DNA of 64,000 bases, from the NCBI GenBank assembly GCA_903822545.1, contig CAIJPN010000008.1, positions 1-64,000 of the forward strand, written 5' to 3'. This document shows, one piece after another, positions 1-7,777 of the stretch (position 1 is the first letter of the stretch; each line of letters opens with the position of its first letter). Made by a program: the position numbers and the translations under genes. Under the pieces are notes generated by a model, which made no database searches, was not told where the DNA came from, and saw nothing but the letters and a program-made list of their open reading frames with translations. Origin of the DNA: an uncultured Anaerolineae bacterium (lineage in GTDB: Bacteria; Chloroflexota; Anaerolineae; Anaerolineales; Villigracilaceae).

Positions 1-104
1 CCGCGCCACTTCAAAGACTCTTCCCGCAGCCACTCAAAAACATCGTTGACGCTGCCAGGGAGAGCATATTCAGAGCCTTCACCGCTGATTGAAAAATTAT
101 CCAT
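1..104 (-). CDS. Hypothetical protein, N-terminal fragment (runs off window)
   Basis: An ATG at 102-104 on the minus strand opens a frame that stays open to the window edge and gives 34 residues starting MDNFSISGEGSEY. A purine-rich AAAGGATG lies upstream of the ATG as a plausible ribosome binding site. The peptide is acidic, without a signal peptide or membrane segment. I do not recognise the family. It is transcribed in the same direction as, and downstream of, the recombinase at 249-1220, so it could be element cargo. Confidence 0.4.
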   Translation of the reverse strand, partial: MDNFSISGEGSEYALPGSVNDVFEWLREESLKWR

Positions 105-248
105 GTTTGCACATCCTTTCAGGTTCCCGCCCGATGTGCTAAAATTTGCGCACCAGGCCGGTCATGTCGGTTTGGTCACTGCCCCGGATGTTTCAGCATC
201 GCGGGGCGTTTTGTTGTCAAGATGATACTACAAAACCGAACAGACGTT

Positions 249-1220
249 TCACAACTTCATCCGGTCGGCTGGACTTGCGCGCCTGTGGGCGTTCTGGGTA
301 TCCGCTTGCGCCAATTCCAGGTAGATTTTTACCGTTTCCAGGTCGGCGTGTCCTAAGAGCCTTTGAAGGCTGAAAACATCGCCGCCATTGCGTAAAAATT
401 CAATTGCGAACGTGTGTCTAAACCTGTGGGGGTGGACATTCTCCACACCTGCCCGCTGCCCCATATCAGCCAGCAAAAGGCGGATAGAATTCCTGTTCAT
501 CGGGCTGCCATCCCTTGACGACACAAAGAGCGGGTCAGCGGGAGAGTGAGCGGGCCGGGCTGCCAGGTAACGCCACAGCGCCCGCAGAGCCACTTTGCCC
601 AAGAACACCGCGCGGGATTTGGTTTTGCGCCGACTTTCCCCAAAGGGCGCTATGAAAATCTCGCCTGTAGTGATGTTGACATCCTTCACGGTCAGCCGGG
701 CCAATTCGCCCACACGCAAGCCAGTATCCAGGAGCACAAGCACGATTGCAGCATCACGGTCGGCGGTTCGCCTTCGCATGGTGAACGCTTTTCGTGTTCC
801 CGTTTGGGCCGCCTTCGTGCGTTCTGCCACCGCCATGAGTGCTTTTATCTCGTCCTGGGTGAGGGGTTTTATCAATCTGGGATTATTGTCTGGGAGTTTC
901 AGGCGGGTATCGGGCCGGGTTTTGAGCCGTAATTCATCCGCAGCCCACCCAAAAAACGCCTTAACGCCTTTGTGATGATTCTGCAGGGTGGAGCCAGCCA
1001 GCGGGGAGGCGTCGCCGCTTTTCCTGTTCGGATGGTATCCATCACGCAAATAAGCAAAATAGCGGTCAAGGTCGGCGGGTTTTATCCTGCCCACTTCGGG
1101 GTTATCCAGGAAATCCGCGAGATTGTCCAGCACATAGCGATATAATTCAATCGTGGCCAGGGCATATCCGCGCGCGCGCAAAGACAACAAAAAGCCATCC
1201 AGGGCAGTAAGTAAATTCAT
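249..1220 (-). CDS. Tyrosine recombinase / phage-type integrase
   Basis: Site-specific tyrosine recombinase of about 323 residues. The N-terminal half is a SAM-like core-binding domain (LTALDGFLLSLRARGYA, YRYVLDNLADFL). The C-terminal half has the catalytic pattern: Arg in DTGLRVGELARLTVKDV, a beta-hairpin Lys near KTKSRAV, HPHRFRHTF (H-x-x-R), LLGHADLETVKIY with the second His and the nucleophilic Tyr. The frame is open further upstream to 1364, but that extension would run into the tRNA gene and reads as non-protein sequence; the ATG at 1218-1220 starts a normal integrase N-terminus. It is transcribed away from tRNA-Pro. It could be a mobile-element integrase using that tRNA or a free-standing XerC/D-like enzyme; no second att copy is visible in the window. 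Confidence 0.85.
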   Translation of the reverse strand: MNLLTALDGFLLSLRARGYALATIELYRYVLDNLADFLDNPEVGRIKPADLDRYFAYLRDGYHPNRKSGDASPLAGSTLQNHHKGVKAFFGWAADELRLKTRPDTRLKLPDNNPRLIKPLTQDEIKALMAVAERTKAAQTGTRKAFTMRRRTADRDAAIVLVLLDTGLRVGELARLTVKDVNITTGEIFIAPFGESRRKTKSRAVFLGKVALRALWRYLAARPAHSPADPLFVSSRDGSPMNRNSIRLLLADMGQRAGVENVHPHRFRHTFAIEFLRNGGDVFSLQRLLGHADLETVKIYLELAQADTQNAHRRASPADRMKL

Positions 1221-1304
1221 GTTTTGAGACCTTTTACAACGGTTTTTGAGACTTGGCACCACAGCCTTCTTACATGCCGTACAGCCGTTGTAAGCGGTCT
1301 CAAT

Positions 1305-1379
1305 CGGGGCGTGGCGCAGCCCGGCTAGCGCGCTTGCATGGGGTGCAAGAGGTCGAAGGTTCAAATCCTTTCGCCCCGA
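1305..1379 (+). tRNA. tRNA-Pro (GGG anticodon)
   Basis: Cloverleaf folds by eye: acceptor CGGGGCG (1305-1311) pairs with CGCCCCG (1372-1378), discriminator A at 1379. The anticodon stem CTTGC/GCAAG encloses the loop ATGGGGT, giving anticodon GGG for proline. The T-loop is GGTTCAAATCC. CCA is not encoded. A good intrinsic terminator follows within 10 bases. Confidence 0.93.
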
Positions 1380-1385
1380 CTGACG

Positions 1386-1420
1386 AACCGCTGACCATCA
1401 AAAGGTCAGCGGTTTTTTCT
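1386..1420 (+). terminator. Intrinsic terminator of tRNA-Pro
   Basis: Perfect 11-bp stem AACCGCTGACC / GGTCAGCGGTT with a short A-rich loop followed by TTTTCTT, directly after the tRNA. Confidence 0.85.
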
Positions 1421-1543
1421 TAACTTAACCCGGGTTAGACCCTGCGCAAATTACGAAGGAATCAACGCAAAGCGCAAAACGAAGATCAAAAGCCAAAAGT
1501 AGCAACCTGTGTTAATTTAGCACACAATGGTGACAATTCAACC

Positions 1544-1885
1544 ATGAACCTTCCACACAACCGCATCGCCCTTGCCAGCCTGCTCACAGCCGGCCTTACA
1601 CTCATTTCATTCTGCCTTGGCATTGCTCCCATCCCCATGACGGCTCTCGCCTGTTACCCGCTGGCAGCCTTCACCGGGGTTGTCTCCCTGGTCACCGGGA
1701 TCATTGCCCTGCGCCAAATCCGTCAAACCGGCCAGCCCGGCCGCTGGATGGCTCTGGCAGGCATGGGGCTGGGTGGAATAACCCTCCTCGCAATCATCTG
1801 CGCCACCACCATCACAGCCATCTTGCTTTATTTTGGCGCAGACTACCTGCAAACCATCAACCCCGATCTGTTCCCCAAAAACTAA
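1544..1885 (+). CDS. DUF4190-type small membrane protein
   Basis: A 113-residue protein with hydrophobic segments at about residues 8-30, 32-54 and 70-97. The layout, with an internal GIIALRQIR followed by GRWMALAGMGLGGI, is typical of DUF4190 membrane proteins, whose function is unknown. The start has no clear Shine-Dalgarno sequence. The gene stands alone between tRNA-Pro and tRNA-Sec. Confidence 0.7.
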   Translation: MNLPHNRIALASLLTAGLTLISFCLGIAPIPMTALACYPLAAFTGVVSLVTGIIALRQIRQTGQPGRWMALAGMGLGGITLLAIICATTITAILLYFGADYLQTINPDLFPKN

Positions 1886-1931
1886 GCACTGCCCCTTGCC
1901 AGGAACGCCTCCCTCGTGTATCCTTACCTGC

Positions 1932-2025
1932 GGGAGTGGATAAGTTCCGGTGGGCTTCGCGGTCTTCAAAACCGTTGTTGGGTCGCGTTGCGGTCCAGGG
2001 TGGGTTCGACTCCCATGCACTCCCG
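1932..2025 (+). tRNA. selC: tRNA-Sec (UCA anticodon, selC)
   Basis: About 94 nt. Acceptor GGGAGTG pairs with CACTCCC, followed by discriminator G. The D stem is the long 6-bp form of selenocysteine tRNAs (AAGTTC/GGGCTT around CGGT). The anticodon loop is CTTCAAA, giving anticodon UCA, and there is a long GC-rich variable arm before GGGTTCGACTCCC. These features together separate tRNA-Sec from serine or suppressor tRNAs. CCA is not encoded. It implies a SelA/SelB system and UGA-containing genes elsewhere in the genome. Confidence 0.9.
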
Positions 2026-2144
2026 CTCACCAGTGCCGGAGAAGAAATGGAGAAACTCTCCCATTCCATCTCCGGCGCAACTGTTAAAAATCCAGCCTGC
2101 GTGGATACTAACGAATTGCATCCCGAACAACTTACAGGTTCAAT

Positions 2145-3332
2145 ATGTCACTGCCCGAACAAGAAATCCTGAACAGCACCATCTCGCGTTTTTTCCAAAT
2201 AGAAGATATCACCACAGGGGACAACAAAGATGGCTACCTGGTACGCTATCGTGGAAAAATGACCACCAGCGACATCCCAGCTGCCTACGACAGCCTGGCC
2301 GAAAACCTGCGCCCGCACAAAGTCACCCCACTTTTCCGCAAAGACGACCAGGGCACACACATCATCTTCATCACCGATGGCATCATCGAACCACAACCAT
2401 CACGCATCAGCATCAACATCATCATGCTCATCCTGACCATCATCAGCGTCATGTTCACCGGTGCCCAAATGTCAGCCACCGAAATGCCGCCGGATGCCGC
2501 CGGGCAAATCCTCGCCAGCCTCAAAAACATCTTCAGCGGCGCACCATTTGCCCTGGCGCTGCTATCCATCCTCGGCGCACACGAACTCGGACACTACTTC
2601 GCCGGACGCTACCACAAAACCGCCGTCACCCTGCCCTACTTCATCCCGCTGCCATTAAGCTTGCTCGGAACAATGGGAGCCTTCATCCAACTTAAAGATT
2701 TCCCCAAAAACAAACGCCACCTGCTCGATATCGGTATTGCCGGGCCGCTGGCTGGATTAATAATCGCCATCCCGGTGCTGCTCATCGGGCTGTCACTCTC
2801 CGAAATTGGGCCCATCCAACAAACCCAGGGCGGATTCATCGAAGGCAACTCCCTGCTCTACCTGGCGGCCAAATACATCACCTTCCACCAACTCCTGCCA
2901 GCCCCGGCCAGTTACGATGGCATGTCGCCCATCCTTTACTGGCTGCGCTACTTCTTCACCGGCTCGCCCATCCCCTATGGCGGCACAGATGTGCTCATCC
3001 ATCCGGTAGCGCTGGCAGGCTGGGCAGGCATTCTCGTGACAGCCATCAACCTCATCCCCGCCGGTCAGCTCGATGGCGGCCACATCATGTACGTTCTCTT
3101 CGGCAAACGACTGCGCTACGCCTACCCAATCATCCTTACCATCCTGCTGATTATGGGTTACTTCTGGAACGGTTGGTGGCTGTGGGTTGGCTTGCTGCTC
3201 CTGTTTGGCCGTAATTACGCCGAACCGCTCGACCAGATTACCGAACTCGACCCGGCACGCCGGATCCTTGCCATTTGCGCCATCCTGATTTTCATCATCG
3301 TCTTCACCCCGGTTCCCATCGCCCTGATGTAA
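2145..3332 (+). CDS. M50 (site-2) family intramembrane metalloprotease
   Basis: A 395-residue polytopic membrane protein. After a soluble N-terminal domain of about 85 residues comes a hydrophobic segment, then the zinc motif HELGH in a membrane segment (about residue 146) and the second metal-ligand motif LIPAGQLDGGH (about residue 307), the M50 equivalent of NPxDG. At least six hydrophobic segments are visible. The N-terminal soluble domain plus the HELGH context resembles the plant/cyanobacterial EGY-like branch rather than RseP, and no PDZ domain is apparent. Such proteases cleave membrane-bound regulators; the target is not indicated by the neighbours. Confidence 0.85.
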   Translation: MSLPEQEILNSTISRFFQIEDITTGDNKDGYLVRYRGKMTTSDIPAAYDSLAENLRPHKVTPLFRKDDQGTHIIFITDGIIEPQPSRISINIIMLILTIISVMFTGAQMSATEMPPDAAGQILASLKNIFSGAPFALALLSILGAHELGHYFAGRYHKTAVTLPYFIPLPLSLLGTMGAFIQLKDFPKNKRHLLDIGIAGPLAGLIIAIPVLLIGLSLSEIGPIQQTQGGFIEGNSLLYLAAKYITFHQLLPAPASYDGMSPILYWLRYFFTGSPIPYGGTDVLIHPVALAGWAGILVTAINLIPAGQLDGGHIMYVLFGKRLRYAYPIILTILLIMGYFWNGWWLWVGLLLLFGRNYAEPLDQITELDPARRILAICAILIFIIVFTPVPIALM

Positions 3333-3393
3333 TGTGCCACCTATTTGGAGATAAAGAACACTCTCCAAAACATCATTCTGGAAAAACTGACCA

Positions 3394-4791
3394 ATGCGCC
3401 GCTTCGCCCTCCTTAGCCTGGTATTCGCCATCTTGCTGGCCGCCTGCGCCCCATCTGTGACGCTGCTGCCCCTTGTAACGCCCACCGTTAAACCGACAAT
3501 CCCCGCCCCGACAAAGACCCCATCACCAGCCCCCAGCATTCCCACACAGACCCCCGCCCCCAACCTTGGCGTAGATACCGAAGCCTTGCGCGGCCTGACC
3601 ATCAACCTGTGGCACGGCCTGGATGGGGAATCTGCCAGCTTACTGGGGCAAATGACAACAGAATTCAACCTGTCCAACCCCTGGGGATACACCGTCAGTT
3701 TGGAGGGAGCCGGCAACATGACCGGAATGCTGGAAAAAGTCAACCAGGCAGAAGCCACTGCCGGAGCGGTGGATGTAGTGCTGGCGCTGCCCGAGCACCT
3801 GAACGGCTGGGGAACCGCGAACTGGCTCGTCGACCTGAATCCCTACATCCAAAATAAAGAATTTGGCCTGACCCCCACTGAAATAAGCGATTTTACGCCC
3901 GCCATTTGGGCACAAGAGCAAGCCGGGAAACAACGTTTTGGCGCGCCGCTGGCACGCACAGCCCGATTCTTGTTCTACAACGTCACCCTGGCAAACGAAT
4001 TGGGTTTCAAAAAACCCCCACAAACACTGGAAGATTTCCGCGAACAAGCCTGCGGGGCAAACGCTGCCTGGAAAACCGACAGTGACCAGACCAATGATGG
4101 CTACGGCGGCTGGGCCTTCGACAACGACCCCTGGACAGCTTATTCATGGCTGATGGCTGCTGGCGGCCAGCCTTTTACCGATGGTCAATTCACCTTTGCG
4201 ACCCCGCAAAATACCGCCGCCCTGGCCTACCTGCTGGAACTGCGCGCCGATGGCTGCCTCTGGGTGCCTAATTCGCTAACAAATAGTGAATTCCTGGCGC
4301 GGCGCGCAGCCTTATTTGTAACGGGCTCGCTGGAAGATATTGCCGCACAAAATGTAGCTTTCACCGTTTTCGCTTCGTCTGATACCTGGACAATTTTGCC
4401 CTTCCCGGGCGAAAAGCCGTTGATTGTGACTTATGGCCCATCCTTTGGGGTAATGGCAAACGGCCCGGCCCGGCAACTGGCGGGTTGGCTGTTTGTGCGC
4501 TGGATGCTTTCGCAGGAAAACCAGGCGCGTTGGGCCAGCACCACCGGGTTGCTCCCGGCACGCACCAGCGCCTTGAGGCTGATGCAAGCGTATCGCACAG
4601 CCCACCCAGCCTGGGCTGCCGCCGCTGACCTGATGCCACTGGCGCAGCCTTATCCGGCGGCCCCATCCTGGCGACTGGCCCGCAATGTACTGGCAGATGG
4701 GTTTGGTTCGCTCTTCCGGATGTACCCGTTATATGGGCCTGATGCGATGCTGGAACAGATGGATAAAACGATGCTGGAGTTGTCCAAGTAG
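3394..4791 (+). CDS. Extracellular solute-binding lipoprotein (sugar ABC family 1 type)
   Basis: 465 residues. The N-terminus MRRFALLSLVFAILLAACA is a lipoprotein signal with lipobox LAAC (Cys18), followed by a Pro/Thr-rich linker (about 20-55). The remainder has the pattern of cluster B solute-binding proteins: TINLWHGLDGESASLLGQ at the start, a hinge-like YNVTLANELGFKKPPQTLEDF, and KPLIVTYGPSFGVMA later. No ABC permeases are adjacent, so it is an orphan in this window; its ligand cannot be read from the sequence. It converges on the RodZ-like gene with a gap of about 20 bases. Confidence 0.8.
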   Translation: MRRFALLSLVFAILLAACAPSVTLLPLVTPTVKPTIPAPTKTPSPAPSIPTQTPAPNLGVDTEALRGLTINLWHGLDGESASLLGQMTTEFNLSNPWGYTVSLEGAGNMTGMLEKVNQAEATAGAVDVVLALPEHLNGWGTANWLVDLNPYIQNKEFGLTPTEISDFTPAIWAQEQAGKQRFGAPLARTARFLFYNVTLANELGFKKPPQTLEDFREQACGANAAWKTDSDQTNDGYGGWAFDNDPWTAYSWLMAAGGQPFTDGQFTFATPQNTAALAYLLELRADGCLWVPNSLTNSEFLARRAALFVTGSLEDIAAQNVAFTVFASSDTWTILPFPGEKPLIVTYGPSFGVMANGPARQLAGWLFVRWMLSQENQARWASTTGLLPARTSALRLMQAYRTAHPAWAAAADLMPLAQPYPAAPSWRLARNVLADGFGSLFRMYPLYGPDAMLEQMDKTMLELSK

Positions 4792-4812
4792 CCGTTTGTA
4801 AAATGGTTCAGG

Positions 4813-6156
4813 CTACGGCGCGGGGATATCGGTAAAGGCCGGCAGGGGTGTGGAGGTTGGTGGAAGCGGCGTGGCTGTCGGCTGGAAGCGCGGGGTGTTG
4901 GTGGCTATGGGGGTGGCGGTTTGTGTGGGGGTCTGGAGGCCATCCAGCGTATAGATCATATTGGCAACTGCGCCAAACCCGCCCATCAATCCCAGGTCTG
5001 TATCATCCAATCGGATTTGAACCGCTGCACCATTGCCGGTCAATACTTCCACGCGCTGTTGGCCCTCGAAAACCAGGGCTGCGCCGGGCACCACCCGGCC
5101 ATCCTGTTTGATTTCGCCATCCACGGTAACGCGCAAGAAAGTACGCTCCAGTACGATGACTGTGATGCGGATGGTGTCACCGATGAAAAAGGGCGTGGGT
5201 GTTTCGGTGGCAACAGCACCATCGGGAGATTGGGTTTCCAGTTCACCTGCGGGGGTGAGGATAACTTCAGTTGGCAGGCCACCTTCGGGGGTGGAAAGAA
5301 TGACATCGGAAATGGATGGGCCCTGGGTAGCTGTGGCAGGGGTAGATTCGGTATTGCTGATAAAGCGGGCTGCACCCCAAATGCCCAACCCAAGCAAAAT
5401 GATGACCATACTTCCGCCAAAGATCAAGTCTGGGCTGATGAAGTTGCGCACCCAGGCCGGGATGATGAATTTTTTTCCTGAGCGAGCTGGTTTGTTGTTG
5501 TCAGGCTGATTTTCAATGCGGCGAGCCTGGAGAGCCTCGGCATAACGCAGCAGGATGGCATCCACATCCATATCGAGGAAAGCAGCATAGGTGCTCAACA
5601 TGCCACGCGCCTGGACGGGCGATGGCAGGTTATCGAACTGGCCGGCTTCGATGGCAAGGATGTAGTGTTTACGAATGTGGGTATGCCGCTCAACTTCGTT
5701 GATATTCAAGCTGATAAGTTCACGGCGGGTGCGGAGTTGCTGGCCTACTTCTGCGAAGATCTGGGCAGATGGAAGCGTCGGAAGCGCAGGGGCAGGTGGT
5801 TCTTCAGGTTCGATGGGGGTTTCGGCATCTGAAGCTGGCTCAGGCTCAGGTTCGGGTTCGGGGGGTGGGGCTGCTGGCGCCGGGCTGACAGGCTGGAGCC
5901 GCTCGGCGGTCAGGGCCGGTACAGGTTTAGATTCGGCCCTCAGGCGGGCGATCAGGTCGTCGCTGTTTAACCCCAGGAAATCGGCGTAGAGTCGCAAAAA
6001 ACCACGCGCCTGGACAGGCGATGGCAGTGGCGCAAAGTCGTCCGATTCAAAAGCTTCGATGTAGTGTTGGCGAATATGCGTGAGTTGGGCGGCTTTTTGT
6101 AGGGTTAGCTTGCGGGCTTCACGAGCCTGCTTGAGTTCTTCGCCGATGGTACTCAT
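4813..6156 (-). CDS. RodZ-like membrane protein with two helix-turn-helix domains
   Basis: 447 residues. Residues 1-70 are an HTH_25/Xre-like domain (GEELKQAREARKLTLQKAA, ALPSPVQARGFLRLYADFLG in related form), and residues about 130-205 repeat it (GQQLRTRRELISLNINEVER, LPSPVQARGMLSTYA). A Pro/Glu-rich linker separates them. One membrane segment lies at about 250-268, followed by a periplasmic DUF4115-like beta domain and a Pro/Thr-rich tail. RodZ family proteins link MreB to the envelope and affect cell shape; normal RodZ has a single HTH, so the duplication is notable. It lies downstream of rplI with a terminator between. Confidence 0.8.
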   Translation of the reverse strand: MSTIGEELKQAREARKLTLQKAAQLTHIRQHYIEAFESDDFAPLPSPVQARGFLRLYADFLGLNSDDLIARLRAESKPVPALTAERLQPVSPAPAAPPPEPEPEPEPASDAETPIEPEEPPAPALPTLPSAQIFAEVGQQLRTRRELISLNINEVERHTHIRKHYILAIEAGQFDNLPSPVQARGMLSTYAAFLDMDVDAILLRYAEALQARRIENQPDNNKPARSGKKFIIPAWVRNFISPDLIFGGSMVIILLGLGIWGAARFISNTESTPATATQGPSISDVILSTPEGGLPTEVILTPAGELETQSPDGAVATETPTPFFIGDTIRITVIVLERTFLRVTVDGEIKQDGRVVPGAALVFEGQQRVEVLTGNGAAVQIRLDDTDLGLMGGFGAVANMIYTLDGLQTPTQTATPIATNTPRFQPTATPLPPTSTPLPAFTDIPAP

Positions 6157-6164
6157 TGTTTTTT

Positions 6165-6214
6165 TATTAAGAAAACATCACCGATGTTACCCAGGATGGG
6201 CTTATCGGTGATGT
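6165..6214 (-). terminator. Intrinsic terminator after rplI
   Basis: Perfect 11-bp inverted repeat ACATCACCGAT / ATCGGTGATGT (6175-6185 and 6204-6214). Read on the minus strand it is followed by TTTTCTTAA, so it should end rplI transcription before the RodZ-like gene. Confidence 0.75.
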
Positions 6215-6235
6215 TCTACAATAGAAGAGGGTGGA

Positions 6236-6751
6236 TCAGGCGGCTGCAACTTCGGGGGCGGCTGCGGCCTTTTGGGCTTTTTCAGCTTCTTCCGCCGGGT
6301 TGGCTTCACCGTCGCGGTAAGCAATGATCGTGATGGTGGGGATCAGGTCAACCGTCAGGCGCACACGGGCAGAGAAAGAGCCAAGGGAGCGGATGGGCTG
6401 CATATCGATCTGCTGGCGTTTGATATCGATCTGGGTCTTGGCCTTGATGGAATCCGCGACCATTTGGGTGGTGATGGAACCGTAGAGCTTGCCCGTTTCA
6501 CCGGCTTTGCTGGAAAAGCCAAGCTTGATGCCGTTGATAACTTCGGCAACTGCTGCCATTTCGTTGTTCATGGCGGCACGCTTCTTGGTGGCTTCACTGC
6601 GGATTTTTTCGGATTGGCGGATGGCACCTTCGGTGGCGAGGACGGCGAGGCCCTGGGGAAGCAGGAAATTGCGGCCGTAGCCATCGGCTACTTTTTTGAC
6701 GTCACCGGCATGGCCGAGTTTGTAAACGTCTTTGATAAGGAGTACTTTCAT
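6236..6751 (-). CDS. rplI: 50S ribosomal protein L9
   Basis: 171 residues starting MKVLLIKDVYKLG, followed by the L9 N-terminal signature with GRNFLLPQGLAVLAT. The central helix and C-terminal rRNA-binding domain (GKLYGSITTQMVAD) are intact. L9 binds 23S rRNA at the base of the L1 stalk. The ATG at 6749-6751 gives the conserved N-terminus; a TTG three codons earlier is less likely. The tail is rich in Ala/Glu. It stands alone rather than with rpsF-rpsR, and a good promoter lies at 6836-6865. Confidence 0.95.
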   Translation of the reverse strand: MKVLLIKDVYKLGHAGDVKKVADGYGRNFLLPQGLAVLATEGAIRQSEKIRSEATKKRAAMNNEMAAVAEVINGIKLGFSSKAGETGKLYGSITTQMVADSIKAKTQIDIKRQQIDMQPIRSLGSFSARVRLTVDLIPTITIIAYRDGEANPAEEAEKAQKAAAAPEVAAA

Positions 6752-6835
6752 GTGATTCAAGCCCTTTCTGGCATAGAATGATTGCGCTGCGCGCAGTTTG
6801 GATTGGGGACGAAGGGTACAACGTCCCGGCCCGCT

Positions 6836-6865
6836 ATTTTACCAGATGTGGCGGAAGGGCGTCAA
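6836..6865 (-). promoter_or_regulatory. Sigma-70-like promoter for rplI
   Basis: On the minus strand, TTGACG and TAAAAT are separated by 18 bases, about 85-115 bases upstream of the rplI start. Confidence 0.6.
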
Positions 6866-6977
6866 TCATTTAAAAAGCAGGGAAATCAGGCTTTGCCAAA
6901 GTCAAAAGGGGTGTCTCACCACAACATAAAGAAATCCCTGTGAGAATTGCTATCACTTCTCGTCAAAAGGCCGAAAA

Positions 6978-6994
6978 TTATATATAATATATAA
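6978..6994 (+). promoter_or_regulatory. AT-rich promoter/operator overlapping the GntR start region
   Basis: A near-palindromic TTATATATAATATATAA contains TATAAT at 6983-6988. A start site 6-8 bases downstream would leave only a few nucleotides before the ATG at 6998, so the message may be leaderless. The -35 is weak (CGTCAA). Autoregulation by the GntR protein at this palindrome is possible but inferred. Confidence 0.4.
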
Positions 6995-6997
6995 AGT

Positions 6998-7735
6998 ATG
7001 GCAACCATATCCCCCCCGCAGGAAATTGAAACGCTGCAACGTCGCCCGATGAAGGAGGAAATTTTCGAGCTGCTGCATCGCCGCGTGATCGCGGGGAAGT
7101 ACCGCCCTGGAGAGTGGTTGCGCCAGGAGGAGATTGCTTCCCAGCTGGGGGTGAGCATGACGCCTGTGCGCGAAGCGCTGGATCTGCTGGTGGCTTCCGG
7201 CCTGGCGGAGCGCGTCCCGTATCGCGGTGTGCGGATTTTGGAACTTTCAGGCGAGGAAATCCTGGATTCGTATGTGATGCGGCTGGTGTTGGAGCAGACA
7301 ATTGCCCGGGTGGCGGCCATCTCGATTAAACGGGAGCAGTTGGCAGGGCTGGAAGAAATGCTCCAGCAAATGCAGCCGCTGGTAACGTTGAACGATCTGG
7401 CAGCGCTGCAACAGATCAATCGGGAATTCCACCTGCTGATTGCCAGGGCTGGCGGTAATGCCCTGCTGACTCGTCTTTACGTAACCGCCATCAACACTTT
7501 CCCAGACTGGATGTTGTACGAAGCCATGTTCCGCCACGAGGAGCTTTTGAGCGGCTACCTGGCGGATGAGTTTGAGCAGCACCGTGAGCTGGTGGCTGCG
7601 CTGGCAGAGGGCGACCCGCAGAAGGCGGGGGCGTGTGCGCTGGCGCATGTGCTCAAGTTGGGCGAGGAAATATCGGCGGTGCTGAACCTGCCGATTGAAG
7701 TTATCCATGACAGGGCCCGCGTGGCGCTGGATTGA
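6998..7735 (+). CDS. GntR-family transcriptional regulator (FadR subfamily, FCD domain)
   Basis: 245 residues. A winged HTH occupies residues about 12-80, with the GntR hallmark VIAGKYRPGEWLRQEEIASQ and SMTPVREALDLLVASGL. An all-helical FCD effector domain follows, with probable metal/ligand ligands in QQINREFHLLIARAG and EFEQHRELVAAL (D/H-x3-H type). It is first in a co-directional run with the corrinoid protein and MttB genes, so it probably controls methylamine/betaine-type catabolism in response to a small carboxylate or the substrate. No Shine-Dalgarno sequence precedes the ATG. Confidence 0.88.
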   Translation: MATISPPQEIETLQRRPMKEEIFELLHRRVIAGKYRPGEWLRQEEIASQLGVSMTPVREALDLLVASGLAERVPYRGVRILELSGEEILDSYVMRLVLEQTIARVAAISIKREQLAGLEEMLQQMQPLVTLNDLAALQQINREFHLLIARAGGNALLTRLYVTAINTFPDWMLYEAMFRHEELLSGYLADEFEQHRELVAALAEGDPQKAGACALAHVLKLGEEISAVLNLPIEVIHDRARVALD

Positions 7736-7777
7736 GCGCAATCAAATTTTATTCATCACCCCAAAGGAGAAATAAAT

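Noticed and set aside
1221-1364. N-terminal extension of the recombinase frame to 1364
   Set aside because: It would overlap the tRNA-Pro gene and encodes no integrase-like residues; the ATG at 1218-1220 starts the conserved domain.
2036-2075. Hairpin CCGGAG ... CTCCGG after tRNA-Sec as a terminator
   Set aside because: The stem is interrupted and no T tract follows, so I did not list it as a terminator.
2793-3758. Long minus-strand frame opposite the M50 and lipoprotein genes
   Set aside because: It is a shadow of two well-supported plus-strand genes and shows no domain features.
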